Assembly (NCBI GenBank): GCA_028280205.1
Contig: JANQME010000300.1
Location: forward strand, 1 to 12,301
Origin: Longimicrobiales bacterium
GTDB lineage: Bacteria > Gemmatimonadota > Gemmatimonadetes > Longimicrobiales > Gaopeijiaceae
Reading direction: 5' to 3'
Length of the DNA: 12,301 bases
Below the pieces are notes generated by a model, which was given only the letters and a program-made list of their open reading frames with translations, was not told where the DNA came from and ran no database searches. The position numbers were made by a program, and so were the translations under genes. Below, piece after piece: positions 6,228-12,301 of this stretch (positions are counted from its first letter, which is position 1; each line of letters opens with the position of its first letter).

Positions 6228-7520
6228 ATGACCGGCTCGGACAAGCTCGTCCGCGACCCACTCTGGGAGTCGATCCGTCTGGATCCCACCGCGGTCCGCA
6301 TCGTGGACACGCCGGAGTTCCAGCGCCTCCGCTACATACGGCAGCTCGGGCATGCGTTCCTGGTCTACCCGGGCGCCACGCATACGCGCTTCGACCACGC
6401 GCTCGGCGTCTACCACCTGACCCGTACGGCGCTCCGGCATCTGCGGGAGCGGGGTGGGGTGGCTCCCGAGGCGTGGGAGGGAGAAGAGCTCGTCCCCTAC
6501 GCCGCCCTCCTCCACGACATCGGGCACTACGCGTACTCGCACGCCCTCGAGGAGCTGGAAAGCGAGCACCTCCCGGCCCACCACGAGGAGGTGAGTCAGC
6601 GCTTCTTCGCGTCGACATCGCTGCGCGATGCTCTCGCACCGCTGGGGCTCACGGCCTCCGACCGGATCGCGGAACTCATCCGCGGTCGCAGCGACATCCC
6701 GCTGCGCGGTCTGGTCAGCGGCAGCCTTGATCTCGACAAGATGGAGTACCTGTTGAGGGACGCGCGTTTCTGCGGTGTCCCGTACGGTGAGGTCGATGTC
6801 TCGAGGCTCCTCCTGGGGCTTCAGCTCCTCCAGGACCCCGATACGGGTACGTACGAGGTGGGGGTGCACGAGAAGGCGGTGGCTGCCCTCGAGTCCCTCC
6901 TCTTCGCGAAGTATCAGATGTTTCGAAACGTCTACTGGCATCACGCCGTGCGATCGGCGACGGCCCTGTACAAGCGCATCGTCGAGGAGTCGGTGCGCGC
7001 CGGGCTGCTCGACCCGGAGGAGCTCGTGGGTCCCACGGACGAGGAGCTGCTCCACGAGATCAGCCGACGGGTGCTGGACAGTGAAAGTGAGATGGCCGAG
7101 CGCATCGGCTACCGCTGGCTCCCGGCGCTCCGACGGCGTCACCTCCCGAAGCGAGCCCTCGAGCTGACGGCCGCGGACCTTTCGGGTAGGACGGTCGAGG
7201 ATTGGGCGGTCGGGGACTCTCCGTGGAAGCGTGCGGTCGAGGACGATCTGGCTTCCGAGCTGGGACTCGAATCCGGTGAGGTCATGATCGACTTCCCGGC
7301 GAAGGCGGCGATGTTCCAGCTCGACGTTCTGGTCGAACGGCGGAGCGGGGTGGTGCGTCGGCTCGGGATGGAGGGCGCCGAGGGCATCCTCGATCTACCC
7401 AAGGTCGCCCGCGAGCTCTACCGGACGGCCCGGGTCCTCCGGGTGTTCACCTTCGAGCGCCGGGAGCTCGAGCCCGAACAGGTGCTGGACCGCATCACCC
7501 GACCGGTCGGTGCTGCGTGA
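6228..7520 (+). CDS. HD domain-containing phosphohydrolase (COG1078/dNTPase-like)
   Basis: A 430-residue protein of the HD superfamily group that includes bacterial dNTP triphosphohydrolases and SAMHD1. Metal-binding residues are in place: His57 in RFDHALGV, His96-Asp97 in LLHDIGHYAYSH, and Asp170 in LDLDKMEYLLRD, the last also giving the Lys171 and Tyr174 that contact phosphates in SAMHD1. The opening DPLWESIRLD...VDTPEFQRLRYIRQLG is typical of COG1078. It probably hydrolyses dNTPs or another nucleotide, but substrate is not settled by sequence. ATGs occur at 6213, 6222 and 6228; I chose 6228 because GGAGG at 6216-6220 is 7 nt ahead of it, while the other two leave no space for it. It is preceded by the inverted-repeat element and leader hairpin, and converges on the phosphatase gene. 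Confidence 0.88.
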   Translation: MTGSDKLVRDPLWESIRLDPTAVRIVDTPEFQRLRYIRQLGHAFLVYPGATHTRFDHALGVYHLTRTALRHLRERGGVAPEAWEGEELVPYAALLHDIGHYAYSHALEELESEHLPAHHEEVSQRFFASTSLRDALAPLGLTASDRIAELIRGRSDIPLRGLVSGSLDLDKMEYLLRDARFCGVPYGEVDVSRLLLGLQLLQDPDTGTYEVGVHEKAVAALESLLFAKYQMFRNVYWHHAVRSATALYKRIVEESVRAGLLDPEELVGPTDEELLHEISRRVLDSESEMAERIGYRWLPALRRRHLPKRALELTAADLSGRTVEDWAVGDSPWKRAVEDDLASELGLESGEVMIDFPAKAAMFQLDVLVERRSGVVRRLGMEGAEGILDLPKVARELYRTARVLRVFTFERRELEPEQVLDRITRPVGAA

Positions 7521-7551
7521 CTCGATCCGGACCCCGTCCGACCCGGCTCCA

Positions 7552-7565
7552 CCGCCATCAGGCGG
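7552..7565. terminator. Short hairpin between convergent HD and PP2C genes
   Basis: CCGCC-ATCA-GGCGG forms a perfect 5-bp stem just outside the phosphatase stop. A second small stem, CGGAC-CCC-GTCCG (about 7528-7540), precedes it in the 46-bp gap. There is no U tract on either strand; a weak bidirectional terminator is possible. Confidence 0.3.
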
Positions 7566-7566
7566 G

Positions 7567-8484
7567 TTACGTCGGGGGGACGTGGATCAGCGCCGCCGTG
7601 ATGTTGTCCCGGCCGCCCGCCTCGTTCGCCGCCTCGATCAGCGCCTCGACCGCCCCGCCGGGCTCGGCCTGCCCGTTCCCCGTGATGTGTCGGAGCAGGA
7701 GCGTGCGCACCCGGTCGTCCTCCACCATCCCGACCAGTCCGTCCGTGCACAGCAGGAAGGTGTCTCCCGGGGCGCTCCGTCCGGCGACGAGCTGGGGCTC
7801 GGGCCGGTCGTCCGAACCGAGGCACTGGGTGAGCAGGTGAGCGAACGGGCTGTACCGGGACGCGGACGGCGGCATGCGTCCGGCGTCGATCTCCTCCTGC
7901 ACCCATGTGTCGTCGCGGGTGAGCTGGGTCAGGCCCCCCTCCCGGAGACGGTAGGCTCGGGAGTCGCCCACATGCCCCACGACCCACTCCTCCGACGTCG
8001 GGTCGAGCGCGATCGCGGTGAGCGTGGTTCCCATGCCCTCCAGCGCGGCATCGCGGTCGACCTGTTCACGAATCCTGTCGTGGGCGTCCATCACGATGCT
8101 GCGCATGCGGTCCGCCATTGCCTCCGCGAAGGACCCGCTGGACGCAGCCTGTCCCAAAGCGACCGACACACCCTCGACCGTCACCTCCACGGCGATCCGA
8201 CTGGCCACGTCGCCTCCCGGGCGTCCGCCCATCCCGTCGGCGACGACCGCGATCCCGAGCTCCGGAACGAGGGCGAAGGAGTCCTCGTTGCGCTCCCGGA
8301 CACGCCCCACGTCGGTCTGTCCATGGACGTAGAAGGCGTACGGCAAGGGCGCGGACTTGGTTCTGCGGGGACGGTTGTAAAGCAACGACGGAAGGTAGAC
8401 GGGGCGGTCGACGGGCTGCAACGGAGCGGGGTCCGCCCGATGCCGGCGATGGGAGGAACCGGATCCGGTGAGACGGGTTACCAC
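7567..8484 (-). CDS. PP2C-family (PPM) serine/threonine protein phosphatase
   Basis: The protein carries the whole ordered PPM motif set: TDVGRVRERNEDSF (57-70), VVADGMGGRPGGD (80-92), GMGTTLTAI (150-158), VVGHVGDSRAYRL (168-180), LTQCLGSD (218-225), FLLCTDGL (243-250) and GGRDNITAALI (290-300). Asp68, Asp83, Asp248 and Asp293 are the expected binuclear metal ligands. Such single-domain enzymes (Stp/PrpC type) reverse Hanks-type Ser/Thr kinase phosphorylation in the cytoplasm; no kinase is in the window. The start is uncertain. The GTG at 8484 gives 305 residues but a basic, poorly conserved first 50, and no ribosome-binding site is seen. TTG codons at 8385 and 8346 would start much closer to the conserved domain. 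It is divergent from the sigma-factor gene and two genes away from rsgA, a gene often neighbouring PP2C genes in other bacteria. Confidence 0.9.
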   Translation of the reverse strand: MVTRLTGSGSSHRRHRADPAPLQPVDRPVYLPSLLYNRPRRTKSAPLPYAFYVHGQTDVGRVRERNEDSFALVPELGIAVVADGMGGRPGGDVASRIAVEVTVEGVSVALGQAASSGSFAEAMADRMRSIVMDAHDRIREQVDRDAALEGMGTTLTAIALDPTSEEWVVGHVGDSRAYRLREGGLTQLTRDDTWVQEEIDAGRMPPSASRYSPFAHLLTQCLGSDDRPEPQLVAGRSAPGDTFLLCTDGLVGMVEDDRVRTLLLRHITGNGQAEPGGAVEALIEAANEAGGRDNITAALIHVPPT

Positions 8485-8682
8485 CTCGGTCCGGAGTCAC
8501 GGTCCTCGAAAGGTCTACAGAACGAGGGATTTACGAGGATCAGTGGTTCCGGGCGCGGCGAAGGGGAAGTCGTCCGTCGCTACGACACAGTCGGTGGAAA
8601 GGTGTTGACGTATCTCAACTGCCGTACCAACTTGCATGGCTTCGGATTCCACGCCTCAACACGTAACGTGAAAGCCCCGGGC

Positions 8683-8700
8683 ACGCCGGACGGCCGGCGT
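8683..8700 (+). other. Hairpin in the sigma-factor leader
   Basis: ACGCCGG and CCGGCGT pair perfectly (7 bp) around a 4-nt loop, 18 nt before the AAGGAG ribosome-binding site. It could affect translation of the sigma factor, but a stem this short is not rare in GC-rich DNA. The rest of the 246-bp gap between the phosphatase and sigma genes shows only a lone TTGACG (8605-8610) without a convincing -10. Confidence 0.3.
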
Positions 8701-8730
8701 CGCATCGACGGGCCCTTGAAGGAGAGATAC

Positions 8731-9636
8731 ATGGCAGCTGCTACGACCACGAAGCGTCGCAAGCGTCGGGGGAAGGGGAATCTTCTCTCGGGCTTCGACG
8801 CGAGTGTCGAAGAGCAGAGTGCGCTCGACCAGTACCTGCGTGACGTGAGCCGGCACGAGCTCATCACGCCGGAGCGGGAGAAGGAGCTCGGCGCCCGGGC
8901 TCAGAAGGGTGACCAGGACGCGATCCAGGAGCTCGCGCGAGCGAACCTGCGCTTCGTGATCAGCGTCGCGAAGAAGTACCAGAACCGCGGAGTTTCGCTC
9001 ACGGACCTCATCCAGGAGGGGAACGTGGGTCTGGTCACGGCGGCCCGGAAGTTCGATCCGGAGCAGGGCGTGAAGTTCATCAGCTACGCCGTGTGGTGGA
9101 TCCGGCAGGCGATTCTGGCATCTCTCGCAAACCACGGCCGTGCGGTTCGCGTTCCGTTGAACCGGGCGAGCGATCTGGCGCGGATCTTCCGCGAGAAGGA
9201 GCGCCTCAAGCAGGAGAAGGGTCGCGAGCCCTCGACCGAGGAGCTTGCCGAGGCGACGCACCTCACCCCGGAGCTCGTCGAGTCTCTCCAGACGCTGAAC
9301 GCCGCCGAGATTCGTCTCGATGCGCCGATCGGCGACTCGGAGGATTCACAGCTCGTCGAGCGCTTCATCACCGAAGAGGCTGCCGAGCCGGAGGTCGAGG
9401 TCGAGGGGCGCCTCCTGACGGAGACGATCACCGACGCGCTCTCGACGCTCGAGGCGCGGGATGCGAAGGTGCTGCGCCTCTACTTCGGTCTCGAGGGTGA
9501 GCGCGAGCACACGCTCGAGGAGATCGGCAACATGCTCGGCGTGACCCGGGAGCGGATCCGCCAGCTCCGGGACCGCGCGCTCCGTCGCCTTCGTGAGGGG
9601 GAGAAGGGGAACGCGCTGGAGTCGTTCGCCGCCTAG
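8731..9636 (+). CDS. RpoD/SigA-family RNA polymerase sigma factor (compact, no region 1.1)
   Basis: A 301-residue sigma-70 protein. It has a basic head (TTKRRKRRGKG), region 1.2 (about 30-62), region 2 (about 65-143, with ANLRFVISVAKKYQNRG, DLIQEGNVGL and KFISYAVWWIRQAIL), region 3 (about 145-220), and region 4 (about 236-290) ending in the helix-turn-helix TLEEIGNMLGVTRERIRQLR. It lacks region 1.1 and the non-conserved insert of proteobacterial RpoD. In length and in region 2 wording it resembles the primary sigma factor of Bacteroidota, so it may be the housekeeping sigma here; a group 2 sigma is the alternative. The ATG at 8731 is fixed by AAGGAG at 8719-8724 with a 6-nt gap, and by homology. 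The frame stays open far upstream, but that part is not coding. A strong hairpin follows at 9710. Confidence 0.93.
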   Translation: MAAATTTKRRKRRGKGNLLSGFDASVEEQSALDQYLRDVSRHELITPEREKELGARAQKGDQDAIQELARANLRFVISVAKKYQNRGVSLTDLIQEGNVGLVTAARKFDPEQGVKFISYAVWWIRQAILASLANHGRAVRVPLNRASDLARIFREKERLKQEKGREPSTEELAEATHLTPELVESLQTLNAAEIRLDAPIGDSEDSQLVERFITEEAAEPEVEVEGRLLTETITDALSTLEARDAKVLRLYFGLEGEREHTLEEIGNMLGVTRERIRQLRDRALRRLREGEKGNALESFAA

Positions 9637-9709
9637 CCGGACCCGCGCGCCGAGTTGGTCGAAGACCGGCGCATCGCCCGCGTCGGCCCGATGGCCGCCG
9701 ACTCGAGAG

Positions 9710-9740
9710 GACCCCCGTCGAGGCTTCCTCGACGGGGGTC
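9710..9740 (+). terminator. Strong hairpin between the sigma factor and rsgA
   Basis: A perfect 14-bp stem (9710-9723 with 9727-9740, starting GACCCCCGTCGAGG) with a 3-nt CTT loop lies 73 nt past the sigma stop. What follows, GCTCGTTG, is only mildly T-rich. It is the best terminator candidate in the window. It ends just 12 nt before the rsgA start codon, so it could instead act in the rsgA leader. Confidence 0.7.
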
Positions 9741-9752
9741 GCTCGTTGCCGG

Positions 9753-10688
9753 GTGAACGAGCCGGGTGGGGGAGACCGGCCCGCTACGCGAGCCGGGACG
9801 GTCCACGAGACGCGCGGTGGGGTCTACCGGGTCGCGCTCGAGGACGGCATGGTGGTGGAAGCGTCGCTGCGCGGCCGCCTGAAACGCGAGTCGCGGACCG
9901 GGAATCGCGTCGTGGTGGGCGACCGGGTCCGTGTCGAGCGGATCGAGGACGCGTGGGTGATCGCCCGGGTCGAGGAGCGGAGGACGGAGCTGGTGCGGCG
10001 GGGTCGGGGTCGCGCCGCCAAGGTTCTCGTCGCCAACCTGGACCGGGTCTTCGTGGTCGTGGCCGTCCGCGAGCCGCGAGCGTCGAGCCAGCTCGTCGAT
10101 CGGCTCCTCGTGCTCGTCGAATCGGGCGGGATGCACCCCACGCTCGTGCTGAACAAGGTCGACCTGCCGGGGGCGAAGGCGGAGGCCGGCGCCATGCGAG
10201 CGCTCTACGAGTCCGTCGGGTACGACGTCCTGGCTGTGAGCGCCCGGAGCGGGGAAGGGCTCGACGGGCTGGCGGAGTGGGTCTGCGCCGGCACGTCTGC
10301 GCTCATCGGCCCTTCCGGCGCGGGCAAGTCATCCCTTCTGAATGCGATCGATCCGGACCTCGAGCTGCGGACCGGCGCGCTCTCGCGGAAGACCGGAACG
10401 GGGCGTCATACGACGACCGGCTCCCGGCTGGTTCCCCTCTCGTGCGGGGGGCTCGTGGCGGACACGCCCGGATTCGGCGACGTCGCGCTTTGGGCGGTGC
10501 CGCCGGCAGACGTGGCCTTCGCCTTCCCGGAGATCGCCGAGCACGCACGAGCATGCCGCTTCCGCGGGTGCACCCATCGGCAGGAGCCCGAGTGCGCCGT
10601 GCGCGTGGCGCTCGAGGCCGGAGTGATCCCGGCCAGTCGGTACGAGAGCTACCGGGTGCTTCGCGAGGAGGCCGAGGCGAAGCGTTGA
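9753..10688 (+). CDS. rsgA: Small ribosomal subunit biogenesis GTPase RsgA
   Basis: A 311-residue circularly permuted GTPase that acts in late 30S subunit maturation. After an N-terminal OB-fold (about 14-75), the G motifs come in the permuted order: G4 NKVD (134-137), G5 SAR (163-165), G1 GPSGAGKSS (186-194), the G2 region TGTGRHTTT (214-222) and G3 DTPGF (237-241). The C-terminal zinc site is Cys268, Cys273, His275 and Cys281, with exactly the family spacing. The GTG at 9753 is the only start codon in frame before the OB-fold, but it has no Shine-Dalgarno and lies 12 nt after a 14-bp hairpin. Expression must therefore rely on read-through, a promoter upstream of the hairpin, or leaderless initiation. 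It converges on the lipoprotein gene with a 20-bp gap. Confidence 0.95.
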   Translation: MNEPGGGDRPATRAGTVHETRGGVYRVALEDGMVVEASLRGRLKRESRTGNRVVVGDRVRVERIEDAWVIARVEERRTELVRRGRGRAAKVLVANLDRVFVVVAVREPRASSQLVDRLLVLVESGGMHPTLVLNKVDLPGAKAEAGAMRALYESVGYDVLAVSARSGEGLDGLAEWVCAGTSALIGPSGAGKSSLLNAIDPDLELRTGALSRKTGTGRHTTTGSRLVPLSCGGLVADTPGFGDVALWAVPPADVAFAFPEIAEHARACRFRGCTHRQEPECAVRVALEAGVIPASRYESYRVLREEAEAKR

Positions 10689-10710
10689 CCCGAGGGTCGA
10701 CGAGGCCCTC
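10687..10710. terminator. Small overlapping stems between convergent rsgA and lipoprotein genes
   Basis: GACCC-GA-GGGTC (about 10687-10698) and GAGGG...CCCTC (10692-10710) can each form a 5-bp stem in the 20-bp gap and at the gene ends. With so little space they may act as a bidirectional terminator, but no U tract is present. Confidence 0.3.
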
Positions 10711-11674
10711 AGGGCGCGTCGCAGGTGTCGCGGAAGGTGCGGACCCACGTGCCTTCGCGCCGGCTCAGGGCCGCGAACCAGCGGCGGTTGGCTCCGAAGA
10801 CGTCGAGCAGGATCTCGTCCGAGCCGTCGCCGTCCCAGTCGAAGTGGTCGAAGTAGCGCGGCGCACCCTTCCCCTCGACCTCGACGTTGCGGTACCACGT
10901 GAAGGCTTCCACGTACTCGCCACCCACCTGCTCGGCCACCACGAAGAGCGCCCACGCGCTCGCTGCGGGCGGGGCCACGGCGAGCTGGTCGTTCACCACG
11001 AAGGTCGCGGCCACCGATTCTCCGGGTGCGTCCCGAAGCCGGAACGCTTGGATGTGCTCGCGCGCGTCGAGCACACCCTGCGTGGGCCAGCGGGCTCCGT
11101 ACTCACGAATCGCCTCCCCGGCGACCTGAAGCGAGGCGACGCGCTGGTCGTAGACGTGCTGGATCTCTCCATACGGCTCTCGCGGACGATCGTCCCCGTC
11201 GGGGGCCGGAAGGGCGAGGAGTCGTTCCGCGCCGGCCGCGCTCGGAACCAGCTCGAGGATGCCGGAGACGGCCGTGCGCTCGCCGCAGAAGTCGGCAGCG
11301 GGGCCGGCCCGCTCGACGACGAGCCGACCGACGCGCACCCCCTCGGAGAAGACGGTCCACTCCGCTCCGGGGGCGGTCAGCTCTCCCAGACGGTCCGTAT
11401 CTTCGGGGTAGTCGGGGTCCGGGAAGGTGTGCAGGCCGTCCGGGCGGACCTCACCGACGACCACGAAGTCGCCGCGCTCCTCCGTCCGGGTGCCCGCGAG
11501 CAGCACCGGACCGGGGATGCGCTCTCTCTCCTCCTCGCCCTCGACCTCCGCGACCGCAGACGCTTCCGGCTCGGCGGGCGGCAGAACCTCGAAGTCGATG
11601 CCGCCCCACCCTACGTTGTCGCAGCCGGGGGCCCCGGTTATGATGAGCGCGATCGCCAGTAAGTGCTTTCGCAT
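10709..11674 (-). CDS. Putative lipoprotein of unknown function with an FG-GAP-like Asp-rich motif
   Basis: I do not recognise the family. From the ATG at 11674 the 321-residue product starts MRKHLLAIALIITGAPGC, a short basic n-region, hydrophobic core and lipobox-like APGC with Cys18. The Pro at -2 is unusual. An acidic, proline-rich linker (about 30-55) follows. The body looks soluble with beta-rich stretches, and near the end is YFDHFDWDGDGSDEILLDVFG, a D-x-D-G-D-G-x-D-E loop of the kind that binds calcium in FG-GAP/VCBS or EF-hand-like repeats. Cys130 and Cys318 could form a disulfide. It is probably anchored on the periplasmic side of a membrane. An in-frame ATG 19 codons upstream (11731) is rejected since it would bury the signal peptide. 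It is divergent from the flavin reductase gene. Confidence 0.75.
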   Translation of the reverse strand: MRKHLLAIALIITGAPGCDNVGWGGIDFEVLPPAEPEASAVAEVEGEEERERIPGPVLLAGTRTEERGDFVVVGEVRPDGLHTFPDPDYPEDTDRLGELTAPGAEWTVFSEGVRVGRLVVERAGPAADFCGERTAVSGILELVPSAAGAERLLALPAPDGDDRPREPYGEIQHVYDQRVASLQVAGEAIREYGARWPTQGVLDAREHIQAFRLRDAPGESVAATFVVNDQLAVAPPAASAWALFVVAEQVGGEYVEAFTWYRNVEVEGKGAPRYFDHFDWDGDGSDEILLDVFGANRRWFAALSRREGTWVRTFRDTCDAP

Positions 11675-11763
11675 CAAGATCTTGGGCTTCGGTCGGTCGC
11701 CGCGCTTGGCCGTGGATCGACCCTGGCACAAGCTAGTGCCGCCACCACGCCGAGCAAGCCGAG

Positions 11764-12252
11764 ATGGACGGTCCGGAAGGCCTGACGCCCTCCCTGCGCG
11801 AGGTCATGAGCTCCTACCCCACCGGGGTGGCGATCGTGTCGGGGCGGGACGAAGCAGCTCGACCGTACGGACTGACCGTGAACTCGTTCACCTCGGTTTC
11901 GCTGGACCCGCCGCTCGTGCTGGTCTGTATCGACCGCGCGTCCACCTCGCACGATCTCCTGGTCTCGGGTGCGGTCTTCGCGGTCAGCATCCTCTCCGAG
12001 ACGCAGAGCGACGTGGCGGAGCGATTCGCACGTACACCCTCCGACCGGCGTTTCGACGACGTGTCGTGGCGGCCGGTTCGGTCGGGCTCCCCGGTCCTGG
12101 AGGAGGCGACGGCGTGGCTCGACTGTGCCGTCCACGCGGTGCTCGACGGCGGCGACCACTCCATCGTCCTGGGCCGGGTCCTCGACGCCTCGTCGACCGA
12201 CCGACCGGCGCTTCTCTTCCATCGTGGCCGCCTCGCCCCAGCCGGCGCATGA
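11764..12252 (+). CDS. Flavin reductase family protein (FMN-binding split barrel)
   Basis: A 162-residue protein matching the HpaC/RutF-type flavin reductases. These supply reduced FMN or FAD to a partner monooxygenase at the expense of NAD(P)H, or act as stand-alone flavoproteins. Visible signatures are the helix LREVMSSYPTGVAIVSG (11-27), LTVNSFTSVSLDPPLVLVC (37-55), FAVSILSETQ (72-81), the GDHSIVLGRV motif (130-139) and PALLFHRGR (148-156). The ATG at 11764 is preferred because the N-terminal helix is part of the fold; the ribosome-binding site is weak. No monooxygenase is seen in the window, so the partner may lie beyond the right edge. Its stop overlaps a possible next start as ATGA. Confidence 0.88.
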   Translation: MDGPEGLTPSLREVMSSYPTGVAIVSGRDEAARPYGLTVNSFTSVSLDPPLVLVCIDRASTSHDLLVSGAVFAVSILSETQSDVAERFARTPSDRRFDDVSWRPVRSGSPVLEEATAWLDCAVHAVLDGGDHSIVLGRVLDASSTDRPALLFHRGRLAPAGA

Positions 12253-12301
12253 GGTCGACCGGACCGGAGGTCGGACTCCGTCTGCCACGGCTGGAGTGGC
12301 T
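12249..12301 (+). CDS. Possible next gene, first 17 codons (runs off the window)
   Basis: An ATG at 12249 overlaps the flavin reductase stop (ATGA) and is open to the end of the window, reading MRSTGPEVGLRLPRLEW. The overlap suggests translational coupling, but no ribosome-binding site is evident and 17 residues allow no family call. Confidence 0.35.
   Translation, partial: MRSTGPEVGLRLPRLEW

Noticed and set aside
5922..7142. Long minus-strand frame opposite the HD gene
   Set aside because: It is antisense to a gene with complete catalytic motifs; its translation is arginine-rich and shows no domain.
8605..8633. TTGACG as the -35 of a sigma-gene promoter
   Set aside because: No acceptable -10 lies 16-18 bp downstream; TACCAA is only 14 bp away.
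7510..8730. Upstream open extension of the sigma-factor frame, giving a 708-residue product
   Set aside because: It runs antisense through the well-supported PP2C gene. The sigma domain begins after a good ribosome-binding site at 8719-8724.
11724..11740. TGGCAC-N-TGC string and GGCAC-N6-GTGCC dyad in the divergent gap, resembling a sigma-54 promoter
   Set aside because: The -12 GC is misplaced and TTGC is absent. The dyad alone (11725-11740) is too short to call an operator.
1..12301. CRISPR array, tRNA or rRNA genes, phage or toxin-antitoxin modules
   Set aside because: No spaced direct repeats, cloverleaf-type sequences or recognisable module genes were seen on either strand.

Overview
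This is a GC-rich, gene-dense bacterial chromosome segment without phage, plasmid, CRISPR, rRNA or tRNA signatures. Three features point to Gemmatimonadota, with Acidobacteriota as the main alternative. They are a PadR regulator overlapping an ATPase-less duplicated ABC permease (ADOP type), a compact primary-like sigma factor whose region 2 resembles that of Bacteroidota, and the overall base composition. The phylum is an inference; no marker gene in the window proves it.

Layout. The left edge (1-879, +) holds the C-terminal part of a penicillin-acylase-type Ntn hydrolase, followed by a small DHFR/RibD-C-like reductase (926-1462, +). Converging on these is a minus-strand block: a GIY-YIG/UvrC-like nuclease (4687-5763), then padR (4184-4531), which overlaps the ADOP permease (1539-4187) by 4 bp. 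A 53-bp AT-rich compound palindrome sits at the padR start and is the probable autoregulatory operator. The nuclease has the first UvrC catalytic domain, four cysteines matching the UvrC iron-sulfur site and a UVR motif, but lacks the second nuclease domain, so it resembles Cho.

The longest gene-free stretch (5764-6227) is largely filled by a 345-bp element (5768-6112). It has 35-bp terminal inverted repeats with three mismatches and internal REP-like hairpins. A separate 18-bp-stem hairpin at 6149-6198 lies in the leader of an HD-domain phosphohydrolase (6228-7520, +).

The right half is housekeeping and signalling. It holds a PP2C-type Ser/Thr phosphatase (7567-8484, -), a divergent RpoD/SigA-family sigma factor (8731-9636, +), a strong hairpin (9710-9740) only 12 nt ahead of rsgA (9753-10688, +), a convergent gene for an unrecognised lipoprotein (10709-11674, -), and a divergent flavin reductase (11764-12252, +). 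A possible next gene begins at the right edge through an ATGA overlap.

No single multi-gene pathway spans the window. The clear functional unit is padR plus the permease. The least explained parts are the inverted-repeat element, the compound PadR palindrome, and the placement of the hairpin before rsgA.
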